Assembly: GCA_020310875.1 (NCBI GenBank)
Contig: CM035439.1
Location: 139,127,852 to 139,191,851, forward strand
Length of the DNA: 64,000 nt
DNA from: Ceratopteris richardii
Taxonomy: Eukaryota > Streptophyta > Polypodiopsida > Polypodiales > Pteridaceae
Direction of reading: 5' to 3'
Below the pieces are notes generated by a model. It was given only the letters and a program-made list of their open reading frames with translations, was not told the origin of the DNA and ran no database searches. Below are positions 54,021 through 64,000 of the stretch, in pieces (the stretch's first letter is position 1; each line of letters begins with the position of its first letter). A program made the translations under genes and the position numbers.

Positions 54021-54831
54021 TTCTGTGCAGAGAATCGTGTTTTTTAATTTTCTGGTTTTTTGATCATTTTTTGTTTTCTTTTCCAGTTTTCCACAATCAC
54101 TCCCAACCACAACACCTTACTTCAACTTCTTATCAAGAAAAGAAATTTGTTTGATTTTTTTTTATGAGTTTTGTGAATTTGTTTGGTATTTTTGCCCTAA
54201 AAATAAAGGTGAACACTTTACTTAGGGTTTCTGGTTTTGGAAATCAACTGATCCTATGGTTCTTGATTGGTTATGAGTTTCTATGTCCTTAGCTATCACT
54301 AAAGTACCAAAGAAAGGTTCTGCAATGAAAAAGTGTTATGAAAGGCAATCCAATTTTGTAAAGATAAACTCAATCATATGATTTTTTTCAAAATGCAGCA
54401 CAACTCAAGATTTAATGCTCAGACTTGGTCAACAACTGAATCCCTCATTCTTACATCTAGCTACTTTAACTGTCCTTTCCTTAATATCACCATGTTATCT
54501 TCCCAAGATCACCCATGGTGTCTAGTACTTGGGCAAAAAGAAATCTAGAAATGCAAGAATAGATTCAAGTTACCTCCATCTTCAGCTCCTTGGCTCAAAT
54601 CCTCCACACACCTGCACTTTTACTTCACCAATATGATGAGCAACTATCAATTTACAAAGATTTCAGCACTTTCACTTCTACAAGACATACATTGCTTTCT
54701 TCTTCCCTAAAGACAAACAATGATATCTACCTATTCATGTGTACTTTTCCTAATTGATGAGCTTTACCTTGTTCACCATCATCAACTGAAGATCCAGCAA
54801 AGGTCCAACTTCAAAGAAGTTCTTGGAATAT

Positions 54832-54849
54832 TCCCCGGCAACGACGCCA
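54832..54849 (-). promoter_or_regulatory. Primer binding site of the nested gypsy, tRNA-Asp type
   Basis: On the minus strand TGGCGTCGTTGCCGGGGA, one base different from the complement of plant tRNA-Asp, five bases inside the 5' LTR. Confidence 0.85.
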
Positions 54850-54854
54850 AAAAA

Positions 54855-55688
54855 TGTTTTTGTTTTGGACTCCAAGTTGTCCTCTCCAATCATGAAGTAA
54901 CAAAGAATCAACAAATCATCTTTATTTTGTCAATCCTAGGAATATCCATAAGACCACAGCCCCTTCAAGATAATAGATTCAAGGAAATAAGAGATTGATA
55001 GCTGGATTGCTGAGAGAAATTGAAGATGAAGAGAAAATCTTGAGTTTACCATAACTAAGGCAAATCTCCATCATTTTCTATGTTCTTTATGTCAAAACCA
55101 TGCCATTTCATTAGCAGAATACAAATATGAACTCAAAATTGAAAAATATCACCTGTATCACAAAGACGAGACAATCGCGATTCTGTACCAACAGACGATT
55201 TTCACAATTTTGAAATTTCCTTCAGTCCTTTCCACTCATTTACAGCAATAGGTCTCTCTCTTCATACAACTTACTCATTAATACACAAATGTAACTCACA
55301 AATCTCCATGAATAAGCAAGAGACAAGCTCACACATCAAAGAAAATACATTCAACAGGAGAAAACACGATTTTTGCAGAAACTCTTTCTTCTCTATTGAT
55401 AGCTTGAGCAAATGACTAACCAACCTCTCCAAAATAGAGAAAATTGACTTATATACATTTTCAAGTGTCCCTTTTCACACTTGAAATTAGGTCTTTTTCT
55501 CTAATTTTCTAAAAAATGCTATCTAAGAGTTTCTAAAAATTCTACAAAAATTACATGAGATCCTCAACCACATAAGGAAGACTCTTCCTTATTTTTACAA
55601 CCATTGCATAAATATTTTACAAGTTTTTTTTGACTTTTTACTAATTTTTTACATCAAAAATGCTTTTCCAAGAATACACCTTCCAACA
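54855..55688 (-). mobile_element. 5' LTR of the nested gypsy
   Basis: 834 bp, reads as identical to 38370-39203 in the stretches compared. TCGCGA at 55175. Confidence 0.97.
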
Positions 55689-55693
55689 GCAGA
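55689..55693 (+). repeat. Target site duplication, right copy
   Basis: GCAGA, matching 38365-38369. Confidence 0.97.
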
Positions 55694-57568
55694 GATGTCA
55701 TCTTTGATGAAAATGATTCATGGTATGATAATGAGTGCAGGAAAGTTAGCCTACCTTATGATATGGAAGAAGACTTTCCAAAGCTTATCAGGCAAGAACC
55801 AACTCAGAAGGAGGACACAAGTTCAGATGATGAAGACATCATCAACATTGAAGAATTCAAGGCTTGGAAATCCAAAGGGAAGATGAAGATGAAGCAACTT
55901 GAAGACAATCCAGAATCCTCAACTCAAGCTATGAGGAGATCTTCAAGAGAAAAGAAGAAACCTATTAGGTATGGGTATGATACTTCACTTGTAACCAAGC
56001 ACTCTGTATATCTTGCAAAGGATATCTTGAATGAAGAACCAGGTACATTTGAGGAAGCTATTACTAAACCAGAATGGAAGGAAGCAATGGATGAAGAAAT
56101 GGAGGCTCTCAAGGAGAGTGATACTTGGGACTTGGTACCCAAGAAGGACTCCATGAAAGTGATAGGATCCAGATGGATCTACAAACTCAAGAGGAACTCA
56201 GATGGTACAATAAACAGGTATAAAGCTAGGTTGGTAGCCAAGGGTTTTGCACAAACCCAAGGCATTGATTATGAGGAGACATTTTCTCCTGTGGCCAAGA
56301 TGCCAACTATCAGAATTATGGTGAGTGTAGCTGCATCCAAGAATTGGAACATGTACCAATTGGATGTGAAGAATGCATTCTTGAATGGATGGATATCTGA
56401 AGAGGTCTACATGTCACAACCACCTGGCTATGAAGATCACAATAAGGTAAATCATGTTTGTAAATTGAAGAAGGCTCTGTATGGTTTGAAGCAGGCACCT
56501 AGAGCATGGAATTACAAGTTGACAACCTATCTCTTGGATCAAGGATTTGTAATGAGTAAAGCAGATACTTCATTGTTCATAAAGAAGAACAATTCAGAGG
56601 TAATATACTTGTGTGTCTATGTTGATGACATCATTATTACAGGAAATGATGTTCAAGGAATTAGACACATCAAAGGTCAAATGATGAAGGAATTCAAGAT
56701 CAATGATCTTGGATTATTGAAGTACTTCCTAGGACTTGAATTGGTCTACACAAATTCAGGTATCTTTATTACTCAGAAGAAGTACATTCAGGACATGGTC
56801 AAGAAGTTTAATTTGCAGGAAGCTAAAGTCTCAAACATTCCTATGGAAGTCAATCACAAACTCAGTGCACATGAAGGAGAAGAACTCAAGGATATTACAG
56901 GTTACCAAAGTTTGGTAGGTAGTCTTAATTATGCTACCTTAACCAGGATTGATATATCATATGGTGTTAGTGTACTTAGCCAATTTATGCATAAACCAAG
57001 AGTACCACATTTGGAGGCAGCCAAGAAGATAGTAAAGTATCTAAAGGGAACACAAAATCATGGTTTGTACTTTCCATATTCATCAGACATTGATATCAAA
57101 GTATACTCAGATGCAGATTGGGCAGGTTGCAAGGATGACAGGAGGAGTACATCTGGTTACATATGCTTTGCAGGTGATAAACCAATTTCTTGGTCATCCA
57201 AGAAACAACCCACAGTGGCTCTATCATCTACTGAGGCAGAATATAGAGGGCTAGCCAATGCCACTCAAGAAGCCATATGGTTGAAATTACTCTATTCTGA
57301 ATTGGGCCTATACACAAGGCCACCTATCATATTTGGTGATAACACAAGTTCACTTCACCTAGCAGCTAATCCTGTGTATCATGCTAGGACAAAACACATA
57401 GAGGTTCATTACCACTATGTGAGGGAGAAATTACTTAGTAAGGAAATCCAATTATCATATGTGTCTACTAATATTCAATGTGCAGATTTGCTTACAAAAG
57501 CTCTGGATGGGAGCAAGCTATGCAGGTTCAAATCCATGATTGGATTACAGGATATCATTGAAGACTAA
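55689..57568 (+). pseudogene. Copia Gag-Pol, unit 2, 3' part
   Basis: Continuation of the unit 2 polyprotein after the gypsy insertion: linker, RT with YVDD, RNase H to the normal C-terminus. No stop within this part. It differs from units 1 and 3 by a few residues (K for R after WNY; A for T in the segment EA.KKIVKYL; R in the DD.RST segment). Confidence 0.95.
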
Positions 57569-57607
57569 AGATGAAGACTCAAGCAAGTGTTTGGCTTGAG
57601 GGGGAGC

Positions 57608-58729
57608 TGTTGGTACAAACAAGCCTTCACACTTGGCTTTGATTTGTGCCTTGAAGAATCAACATAAGGCTTGGACTATTGGAACCTTGGAAAGCTAAAG
57701 TTTGGACCCTTGAAGGATGTATTCACATAAACCTTGAACCATAAGAACCACTGCCTAATTGATCATTACCTTTTATCCAATGTAAAAGTCAAGATGACTT
57801 AACTCACTTCTTGTAATCACACCTACCTTCAAAAGTCGTGGAATTTGAAAGGTATGAATGGAGAGAATATCTCCATATGTTTAGATGAGAGATTTGAGGG
57901 AGCCTACATTTGAATTTGAAATTCAAACTCTCTTCAAACTCCTATAAAAGACTATGTAAAAGTCGCGGGGATGTTACACTCTACCCGAGGCAATTCCAAG
58001 CAATTCAGTGAGTGTGTGAGAGCTACTCTTTAGCCTACACCTCTGAGTACCATTGGGCATCACTCTACATGCCAATGGGAATGTACATTTGATAGATTCA
58101 ATACATATACTCATAGTCATTATCTCTGTTTTTTCTCTGAGTGAACATCTTCAAGTCTGTCAACGTCAACAGGGTATATCTCAAGATCTACTGAACCAAA
58201 TTGGATGATTCAAAGCTCATTGGAACCAGCTCAAAGCATTCTACAACACTACAAAATTTCAAGTCATTCTATTCAGTCAATTGGGAGAAATCACTGTCGA
58301 AGCAGTTACTGGTATATTTCTGAGTTGTTCCTAAAAAGTAGGGGGTGTCTCTGATTTTGCTAAAGATCATGCTCAGTGCATAGTTTGTTAATTGGAGTGA
58401 TTTAACTTGCTAATGGTAGCTTGTTAAGTTAATTTAATACTCCTAAAAGGAATTAATCCAATTGTAAGTGTGCTGGCCACACTAAGCTTAAGACTGAGCA
58501 GGTATCATTACAGGAATAGAAAGTTTTTGGAGTTGTGAAGGTTCAAACTCATCTGTTTTGATTTGATCATTACACAATTGATTTGTAAAGCACATATATA
58601 GTTTCTTGGTGTCATTTGGAAGCTTAAGGAGTCTCCTAAACATATCTGAAGAGAAAGGAGGGCAGGTGTGAAGCAGGATTTGCAGCACCAACTTGATCTT
58701 CTAACTGTATCCAGCCATCACATCCAACA
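57608..58729 (+). mobile_element. Copia LTR3
   Basis: 1122 bp, TGTTGG...CCAACA, preceded by the polypurine tract GAGGGGGAGC. TATAAAAG at 57943. Confidence 0.95.
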
Positions 58730-58730
58730 G

Positions 58731-58742
58731 TGGTATCAGAGC
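58731..58742 (+). promoter_or_regulatory. Primer binding site, tRNA-iMet (unit 3)
   Basis: TGGTATCAGAGC one base after LTR3. Confidence 0.9.
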
Positions 58743-58755
58743 AAATAAGGTAATC

Positions 58756-61700
58756 ATGGGTGATGGTTTCCCTTCCTTCATTGACAAATTGGATAGAAAT
58801 AACTACCAGGCTTGGTCATTGAGAATGAAGACTTATCTACAAGGGAGAAGCTTGTATGGATACATATCAGGAGATGAGGAATTGCCCTCATTCAAAACCA
58901 GAGGCCTACCTACAAAGGATGAACATGAGAGACTCAACCAATGGTGTGCTAAAGATGCTTTGGCAAGGTCATATCTTCTAAACTCTATCTCTGATTTCCT
59001 TCTACCTCATGTAAGGAACTGTAAGACTTCCCAAGAGACTTGGGAAACCTTGTCAACATACTTTTCATCAAGCACAAGGGCCAGAAAGAATCAGCTATGG
59101 ATTGAGTTTACAACTCTTAGGAAGCAATCAAAACAATGTGTCTCAGATTTTGTCACCAAAGTCAAAGACATTGCAGATCAACTTGCAAGTGTTGGAGAAG
59201 AAATTGAAGAAGAGCAAATAGTCAGACAAGTGATCAATGGACTAAAGGCAGATGACAAGTGGGAGAGCTTCACCACTGCAATGGACTTGTACATGGACAT
59301 CCAAGCACCTGATCTAACAACTCTGATTGGACAACTATTCACACATGAAGCAAAGATCACAAAGAATGGAGAGCAATCAAAAGGTAACAATCCCTCTGCC
59401 CTATACACTGATAAGAAGTCTAAAGACAAGGGTAAAAGCAAGAAGGTTGATGAAGAAGGAACCACCTCCCAAGCAAACTATGCAGGGAGAGGTAGATCAT
59501 CTAGAGGTAGGGGCAGAGGAGGTAAGTCAGGTAGGGGGAGACCCTATAACCAATCTCCATGCAATATTTGTGGCTTGTCTAACCATACTACAGATGAGTG
59601 CTACAAAAACTACAAGAACCAAAGAGGAAGAGGTCACCAAAGAGGAGGATACTCTCAAGGCAGAGGCAGATTCAATCAATCTCAAGGCTACTATGGCTAC
59701 AACAATAACTACAACAATAACTACAATCACAATGGCAATGATCAAGGTGGATACAGGAACAGAAAGGATTGCAACAATTATGCAGAGGATCAAGATGATT
59801 CCTTGTTGATTATGAACATGACATCTAAATCAGGTATCAATGATGATCATTTGTTCTATATTGACTTAGGTTGCTCTAACCATGTAGCTGGGAATGTTGC
59901 CTTACTCTCTGATTTGGAAGAACCTAAAGGCAAGCACCAAGTGCAGACAGGTGATGACACTAAACATTCAGTGGTTAAAGTAGGTAATGTCAAAACAAGT
60001 GATGGTAATCAAAATTTACTAAGCAGAGTATTGTATGTTCCAACAATCACCAAGAATCTGATGAGTGTAGGTCAGATTGTTGAAAAAGGTCTACAGGTCA
60101 GGTTCACTCAACATGGTGCATATGTGGAGGATCCAAGACATGGATTCAGAAGGATAGCCAAGGGAGAGAAGTCAGGTAGGTTGTTTACCTTTGAACTTGA
60201 AGATACTAAGAATATTGCCTTGTACAACTATAAGGACCAAACCCTATCAGAATTGGAGATGTGGCACAAAAGATTGGGTCACATTGGAGAGAGAACAATA
60301 AAGCAAATGAGTAGAGATCAATGTGTGCTTGGGATACCTAATGTATCCAAGCAGCACATGATATACAAGTGTGGGGCTTGTCAGTTTGGTAAGTCACACA
60401 GATTGCCATATACCAAGAAAGGCTTTATGCATGAAGATTACTTGGAATTGGTGCATACAGATGTTTGGGGACCAAGCAAAGAGCCATCTATATCTGGATC
60501 AAGGTACTATGTGTCTTTTATTGATGACTATAGCAGATGGACTGTTTTGTACTTCATGAAACATAAAGATGAAGTATTTAATTGTTTCAAAAGGTATCTT
60601 GCATTAGTTGAGAATCAAACAGGTAGACATTTGAAGAGGCTAAGGTCAGATGGTGGGGGAGAATACTTCTCCAATGACTTTGAAGAATTTTTGCAGGAAA
60701 GAGGCATCAAGAGGGAGATTACCACAAGGTACTCACCTGAACAAAATGGGGTAGCAGAAAGGAGAAATAGACTCATTGTGGAGACAGCTAGGTCTATGCT
60801 TAATGAGAAAAAACTACCAAATTATCTTTGGGCAAAGAGTGTATCTATTGCCACATACTTAATCAACAGGTTTCCATCAAAGACACTTGATGGAATGACA
60901 CCCTATGAGGCTTGGCATGGTAAGAGACCATCTCTGGATCATTGCAAGATCTTTGGGTGTGTTGCATATGTGCATATTCCCTCACAGGTAAGGGGAAAGC
61001 TAGACCCTAAGGCTGAAAAGTGTATTTTCATTGGTTATGATTTGAATCAGAAAGGATACAGGTTCTATAACCCCTCAAACAAAGGCTTCAAGGTAAGCAG
61101 AGATGTCATCTTTGATGAAAATGATTCATGGTATGATAATGAGTGCAGGAAAGTTAGCCTACCTTATGATATGGAAGAAGACTTTCCAAAGCTTATTAGG
61201 CAAGAACCAACTCAGAAGGAGGACACAAGTTCAGATGATGAAGACATCATAACCATTGAAGAATTCAAGGCTTGGAAATCCAAAGGGAAGATGAAGATGA
61301 AGCAACTTGAAGACAATCCAGAATCCTCAACTCAAGCTATGAGGAGATCTTCAAGAGAAAAGAAGAAACCTATTAGGTATGGGTATGATACTTCACTTGT
61401 AACCAAGCACTCTGTATATCTTGCAAAGGATATCTTGAATGAAGAACCAGGTACATTTGAGGAAGCTATTACTAAACTAGAATGGAAGGAAGCAATGGAT
61501 GAAGAAATGGAGGCTCTCAAGGAGAGTGATACTTGGGACTTGGTACCCAAGAAGGACTCCATGAAAGTGATAGGATCCAGATGGATCTACAAACTCAAGA
61601 GGAACTCAGATGGTACAATAAACAGGTATAAAGCTAGGTTGGTAGCCAAGGGTTTTGCACAAACCCAAGGCATTGATTATGAGGAGACATTTTCTCCTGT

Positions 61701-62976
61701 GGCCAAGATGCCAACTATCAGAATTATGGTGAGTGTAGCTGCATCCAAGAATTGGAACATGTACCAATTGGATGTGAAGAATGCATTCTTGAATGGATGG
61801 ATATCTGAAGAGGTCTACATGTCACAACCACCTGGCTATGAAGATCACAATAAGGTAAATCATGTTTGTAAATTGAAGAAGGCTCTGTATGGTTTGAAGC
61901 AGGCACCTAGAGCATGGAATTACAGGTTGACAACCTATCTCTTGGATCAAGGATTTGTAATGAGTAAAGCAGATACTTCATTGTTCATAAAGAAGAACAA
62001 TTCAGAGGTAATATACTTGTGTGTCTATGTTGATGACATCATTATTACAGGAAATGATGTTCAAGGAATTAGACACATCAAAGGTCAAATGATGAAGGAA
62101 TTCAAGATCAATGATCTTGGATTATTGAAGTACTTCCTAGGACTTGAATTGGTCTACACAAATTCAGGTATCTTTATTACTCAGAAGAAGTACATTCAGG
62201 ACATGGTCAAGAAGTTTAATTTGCAGGAAGCTAAAGTCTCAAACATTCCTATGGAAGTCAATCACAAACTCAGTGCACATGAAGGAGAAGAACTCAAGGA
62301 TATTACAGGTTACCAAAGTTTGGTAGGTAGTCTTAATTATGCTACCTTAACCAGGATTGATATATCATATGGTGTTAGTGTACTTAGCCAATTTATGCAT
62401 AAACCAAGAGTACCACATTTGGAGGCAACCAAGAAGATAGTAAAGTATCTAAAGGGAACACAAAATCATGGTTTGTACTTTCCATATTCATCAGACATTG
62501 ATATCAAAGTATACTCAGATGCAGATTGGGCAGGTTGCAAGGATGACAAGAGGAGTACATCTGGTTACATATGCTTTGCAGGTGATAAACCAATTTCTTG
62601 GTCATCCAAGAAACAACCCACAGTGGCTCTATCATCTACTGAGGCAGAATATAGAGGGCTAGCCAATGCCACTCAAGAAGCCATATGGTTGAAATTACTC
62701 TATTCAGAATTGGGCCTATACACAAGGCCACCTATCATATTTGGTGATAACACAAGTTCACTTCACCTAGCAGCTAATCCTGTGTATCATGCTAGGACAA
62801 AACACATAGAGGTTCATTACCACTATGTGAGGGAGAAATTACTTAGTAAGGAAATCCAATTATCATATGTGTCTACTAATATTCAATGTGCAGATTTGCT
62901 TACAAAAGCTCTGGATGGGAGCAAGCTATGCAGGTTCAAATCCATGATTGGATTACAGGATATCATTGAAGACTAA
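58756..62976 (+). CDS. Copia Gag-Pol polyprotein, unit 3, full-length ORF
   Basis: 1406 residues, collinear with unit 1 at a constant offset of 28,140. All domains are present (knuckle, integrase HHCC and D-D-E, RT YVDD, RNase H). The protease motif is D-L-G (TTA at 59866-59868). Other differences from unit 1 include E to K, T to I and L to F in the segment LWA.SVS.ATYLINR.PSK after the integrase core, P to L in TK.EWKE before RT, and Lys in the DD.RST segment of RNase H. Probably recently active or mobilised in trans. Confidence 0.95.
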   Translation: MGDGFPSFIDKLDRNNYQAWSLRMKTYLQGRSLYGYISGDEELPSFKTRGLPTKDEHERLNQWCAKDALARSYLLNSISDFLLPHVRNCKTSQETWETLSTYFSSSTRARKNQLWIEFTTLRKQSKQCVSDFVTKVKDIADQLASVGEEIEEEQIVRQVINGLKADDKWESFTTAMDLYMDIQAPDLTTLIGQLFTHEAKITKNGEQSKGNNPSALYTDKKSKDKGKSKKVDEEGTTSQANYAGRGRSSRGRGRGGKSGRGRPYNQSPCNICGLSNHTTDECYKNYKNQRGRGHQRGGYSQGRGRFNQSQGYYGYNNNYNNNYNHNGNDQGGYRNRKDCNNYAEDQDDSLLIMNMTSKSGINDDHLFYIDLGCSNHVAGNVALLSDLEEPKGKHQVQTGDDTKHSVVKVGNVKTSDGNQNLLSRVLYVPTITKNLMSVGQIVEKGLQVRFTQHGAYVEDPRHGFRRIAKGEKSGRLFTFELEDTKNIALYNYKDQTLSELEMWHKRLGHIGERTIKQMSRDQCVLGIPNVSKQHMIYKCGACQFGKSHRLPYTKKGFMHEDYLELVHTDVWGPSKEPSISGSRYYVSFIDDYSRWTVLYFMKHKDEVFNCFKRYLALVENQTGRHLKRLRSDGGGEYFSNDFEEFLQERGIKREITTRYSPEQNGVAERRNRLIVETARSMLNEKKLPNYLWAKSVSIATYLINRFPSKTLDGMTPYEAWHGKRPSLDHCKIFGCVAYVHIPSQVRGKLDPKAEKCIFIGYDLNQKGYRFYNPSNKGFKVSRDVIFDENDSWYDNECRKVSLPYDMEEDFPKLIRQEPTQKEDTSSDDEDIITIEEFKAWKSKGKMKMKQLEDNPESSTQAMRRSSREKKKPIRYGYDTSLVTKHSVYLAKDILNEEPGTFEEAITKLEWKEAMDEEMEALKESDTWDLVPKKDSMKVIGSRWIYKLKRNSDGTINRYKARLVAKGFAQTQGIDYEETFSPVAKMPTIRIMVSVAASKNWNMYQLDVKNAFLNGWISEEVYMSQPPGYEDHNKVNHVCKLKKALYGLKQAPRAWNYRLTTYLLDQGFVMSKADTSLFIKKNNSEVIYLCVYVDDIIITGNDVQGIRHIKGQMMKEFKINDLGLLKYFLGLELVYTNSGIFITQKKYIQDMVKKFNLQEAKVSNIPMEVNHKLSAHEGEELKDITGYQSLVGSLNYATLTRIDISYGVSVLSQFMHKPRVPHLEATKKIVKYLKGTQNHGLYFPYSSDIDIKVYSDADWAGCKDDKRSTSGYICFAGDKPISWSSKKQPTVALSSTEAEYRGLANATQEAIWLKLLYSELGLYTRPPIIFGDNTSSLHLAANPVYHARTKHIEVHYHYVREKLLSKEIQLSYVSTNIQCADLLTKALDGSKLCRFKSMIGLQDIIED

Positions 62977-63005
62977 AGATGAAGACTCAAGCAAGTGTTT
63001 GGCTT

Positions 63006-63015
63006 GAGGGGGAGC
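63006..63015 (+). promoter_or_regulatory. Copia polypurine tract (unit 3)
   Basis: GAGGGGGAGC directly before LTR4. Confidence 0.8.
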
Positions 63016-64000
63016 TGTTGGTACAAACAAGCCTTCACACTTGGCTTTGATTTGTGCCTTGAAGAATCAACATAAGGCTTGGACTATTGGAACCTTGGAA
63101 AGCTAAAGTTTGGACCCTTGAAGGATGTATTCACATAAACCTTGAACCATAAGAACCACTGCCTAATTGATCATTACCTTTTATCCAATGTAAAAGTCAA
63201 GATGACTTAACTCACTTCTTGTAATCACACCTACCTTCAAAAGTCATGGAATTTGAAAGGTATGAATGGAGAGAATATCTCCATATGTTTAGATGAGAGA
63301 TTTGAGGGAGCCTACATTTGAATTTGAAATTCAAACTCTCTTCAAACTCCTATAAAAGACTATGTAAAAGTCGCGGGGATGTTACACTCTACCCGAGGCA
63401 ATTCCAAGCAATTCAGTGAGTGTGTGAGAGCTACTCTTTAGCCTACACCTCTGAGTACCATTGGGCATCACTCTACATGCCAATGGGAATGTACATTTGA
63501 TAGATTCAATACATATACTCATAGTCATTATCTCTGTTTTTTCTCTGAGTGAACATCTTCAAGTCTGTCAACTTCAACAGGGCATATCTCAAGATCTACT
63601 GAACCAAATTGGATGATTCAAAGCTCATTGGAACGAGCTCAAATTCTACAACACTACAAAATTTCAAGTCATTCTATTCAGTCAATTGGGAGAAATCACT
63701 GTCGAAGCAGTTACTGGTATATTTCTGAGTTGTTCCTAAAAAGTAGGGGGTGTCTCTGATTTTGCTAAAGATCATGCTCAGTGCATAGTTTGTTAATTGG
63801 AGTGATTTAACTTGCTAATGGTAGCTTGTTAAGTTAATTTAATACTCCTAAAAGGAATTAATCCAATTGTAAGTGTGCTGGCCACACTAAGCTTAAGACT
63901 GAGCAGGTATCATTACAGGAATAGAAAGTTTTTGGAGTTGTGAAGGTTCAAACTCATCTGTTTTGATTTGATCATTACACAATTGATTTGTAAAGCACAT
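63016..64000 (+). mobile_element. Copia LTR4, cut by the window edge
   Basis: First 985 bases of the 1122-bp LTR. It has a 4-base deletion near 63641 (AAATTCTAC where the others have AAAGCATTCTAC with neighbouring change) and GTCATGG where the others have GTCGTGG near 63243. Confidence 0.95.

Larger units (their letters stand above)
52135..54831 (-). other. 5' leader of the nested gypsy
   Basis: 2.7-kb AT-rich untranslated region between primer site and gag. From 52300 to 54050 it is dominated by variants of CACGATTTT / AAAATCG. No coding content is credible: the + strand frames here are translations of the repeat. Confidence 0.75.

Overview
This window is repeat-rich nuclear DNA of a land plant. 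The evidence is a set of nested Ty1/copia and Ty3/gypsy LTR retrotransposons with plant-type primer sites: a tRNA-iMet site (TGGTATCAGAGC) in the copia elements and tRNA-Asp-like sites (TGGCxxCGTTGCCGGGGA) in the gypsy elements. I see no host protein gene, tRNA, rRNA or CRISPR array. The sequence does not tell me which plant lineage this is.

Layout. 1-1544: the 5' end of a gypsy-type element on the minus strand (gag start, PBS, LTR), running off the left edge. 1545-2262: non-coding sequence ending in a polypurine tract. 2263-9072: a gypsy LTR fused to a remnant of an accessory coiled-coil ORF, an inverted LTR-like piece, and a decayed copia element. 9073-10283: nothing identifiable. 10284-15360: a second, longer copy of the accessory ORF plus the same inverted piece and a truncated copia fragment, ending exactly at a G-run. 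15362-25041: a gypsy LTR, PBS, leader with palindromic hairpins, and a gag-pol broken by many nonsense codons. About 25030-29245: an old 5'-truncated copia copy. 29246-29467: the start of an unrelated LTR. 29468-64000: a tandem array of a young copia family in the order LTR1-int1-LTR2-int2-LTR3-int3-LTR4, running off the right edge. Into int2 a 17,319-bp gypsy element (38370-55688, minus strand) has inserted, with apparently identical 834-bp LTRs and a 5-bp target duplication GCAGA.

The most unusual object is the 17.3-kb gypsy element. Its gag-pol carries a duplicated integrase H2C2 zinc-binding motif. After an in-frame UAG comes a C-terminal extension with a second retropepsin-like motif (DSRA). 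Downstream is an accessory reading frame of about 1,500 codons, itself split by an in-frame UAG, with a globular N-terminal part, a long coiled coil and a C-terminal domain I do not recognise. Its 2.7-kb leader is packed with hairpin repeats and TCGCGA palindromes. Pieces of a related accessory gene occur twice more on the left, and TCGCGA hairpins recur in the leader of the other gypsy element, so these look like traits of a lineage rather than accidents.

Order of events, inferred from nesting: the old gypsy and copia copies came first; an LTR element then interrupted the old copia RT; the young copia array was inserted into that LTR; int2 was hit last by the 17.3-kb gypsy. The two copia copies with full-length ORFs (int1, int3) have both lost the Ser of the protease DSG motif, by different substitutions. 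int2 keeps DSG but is broken by a stop codon and the insertion.
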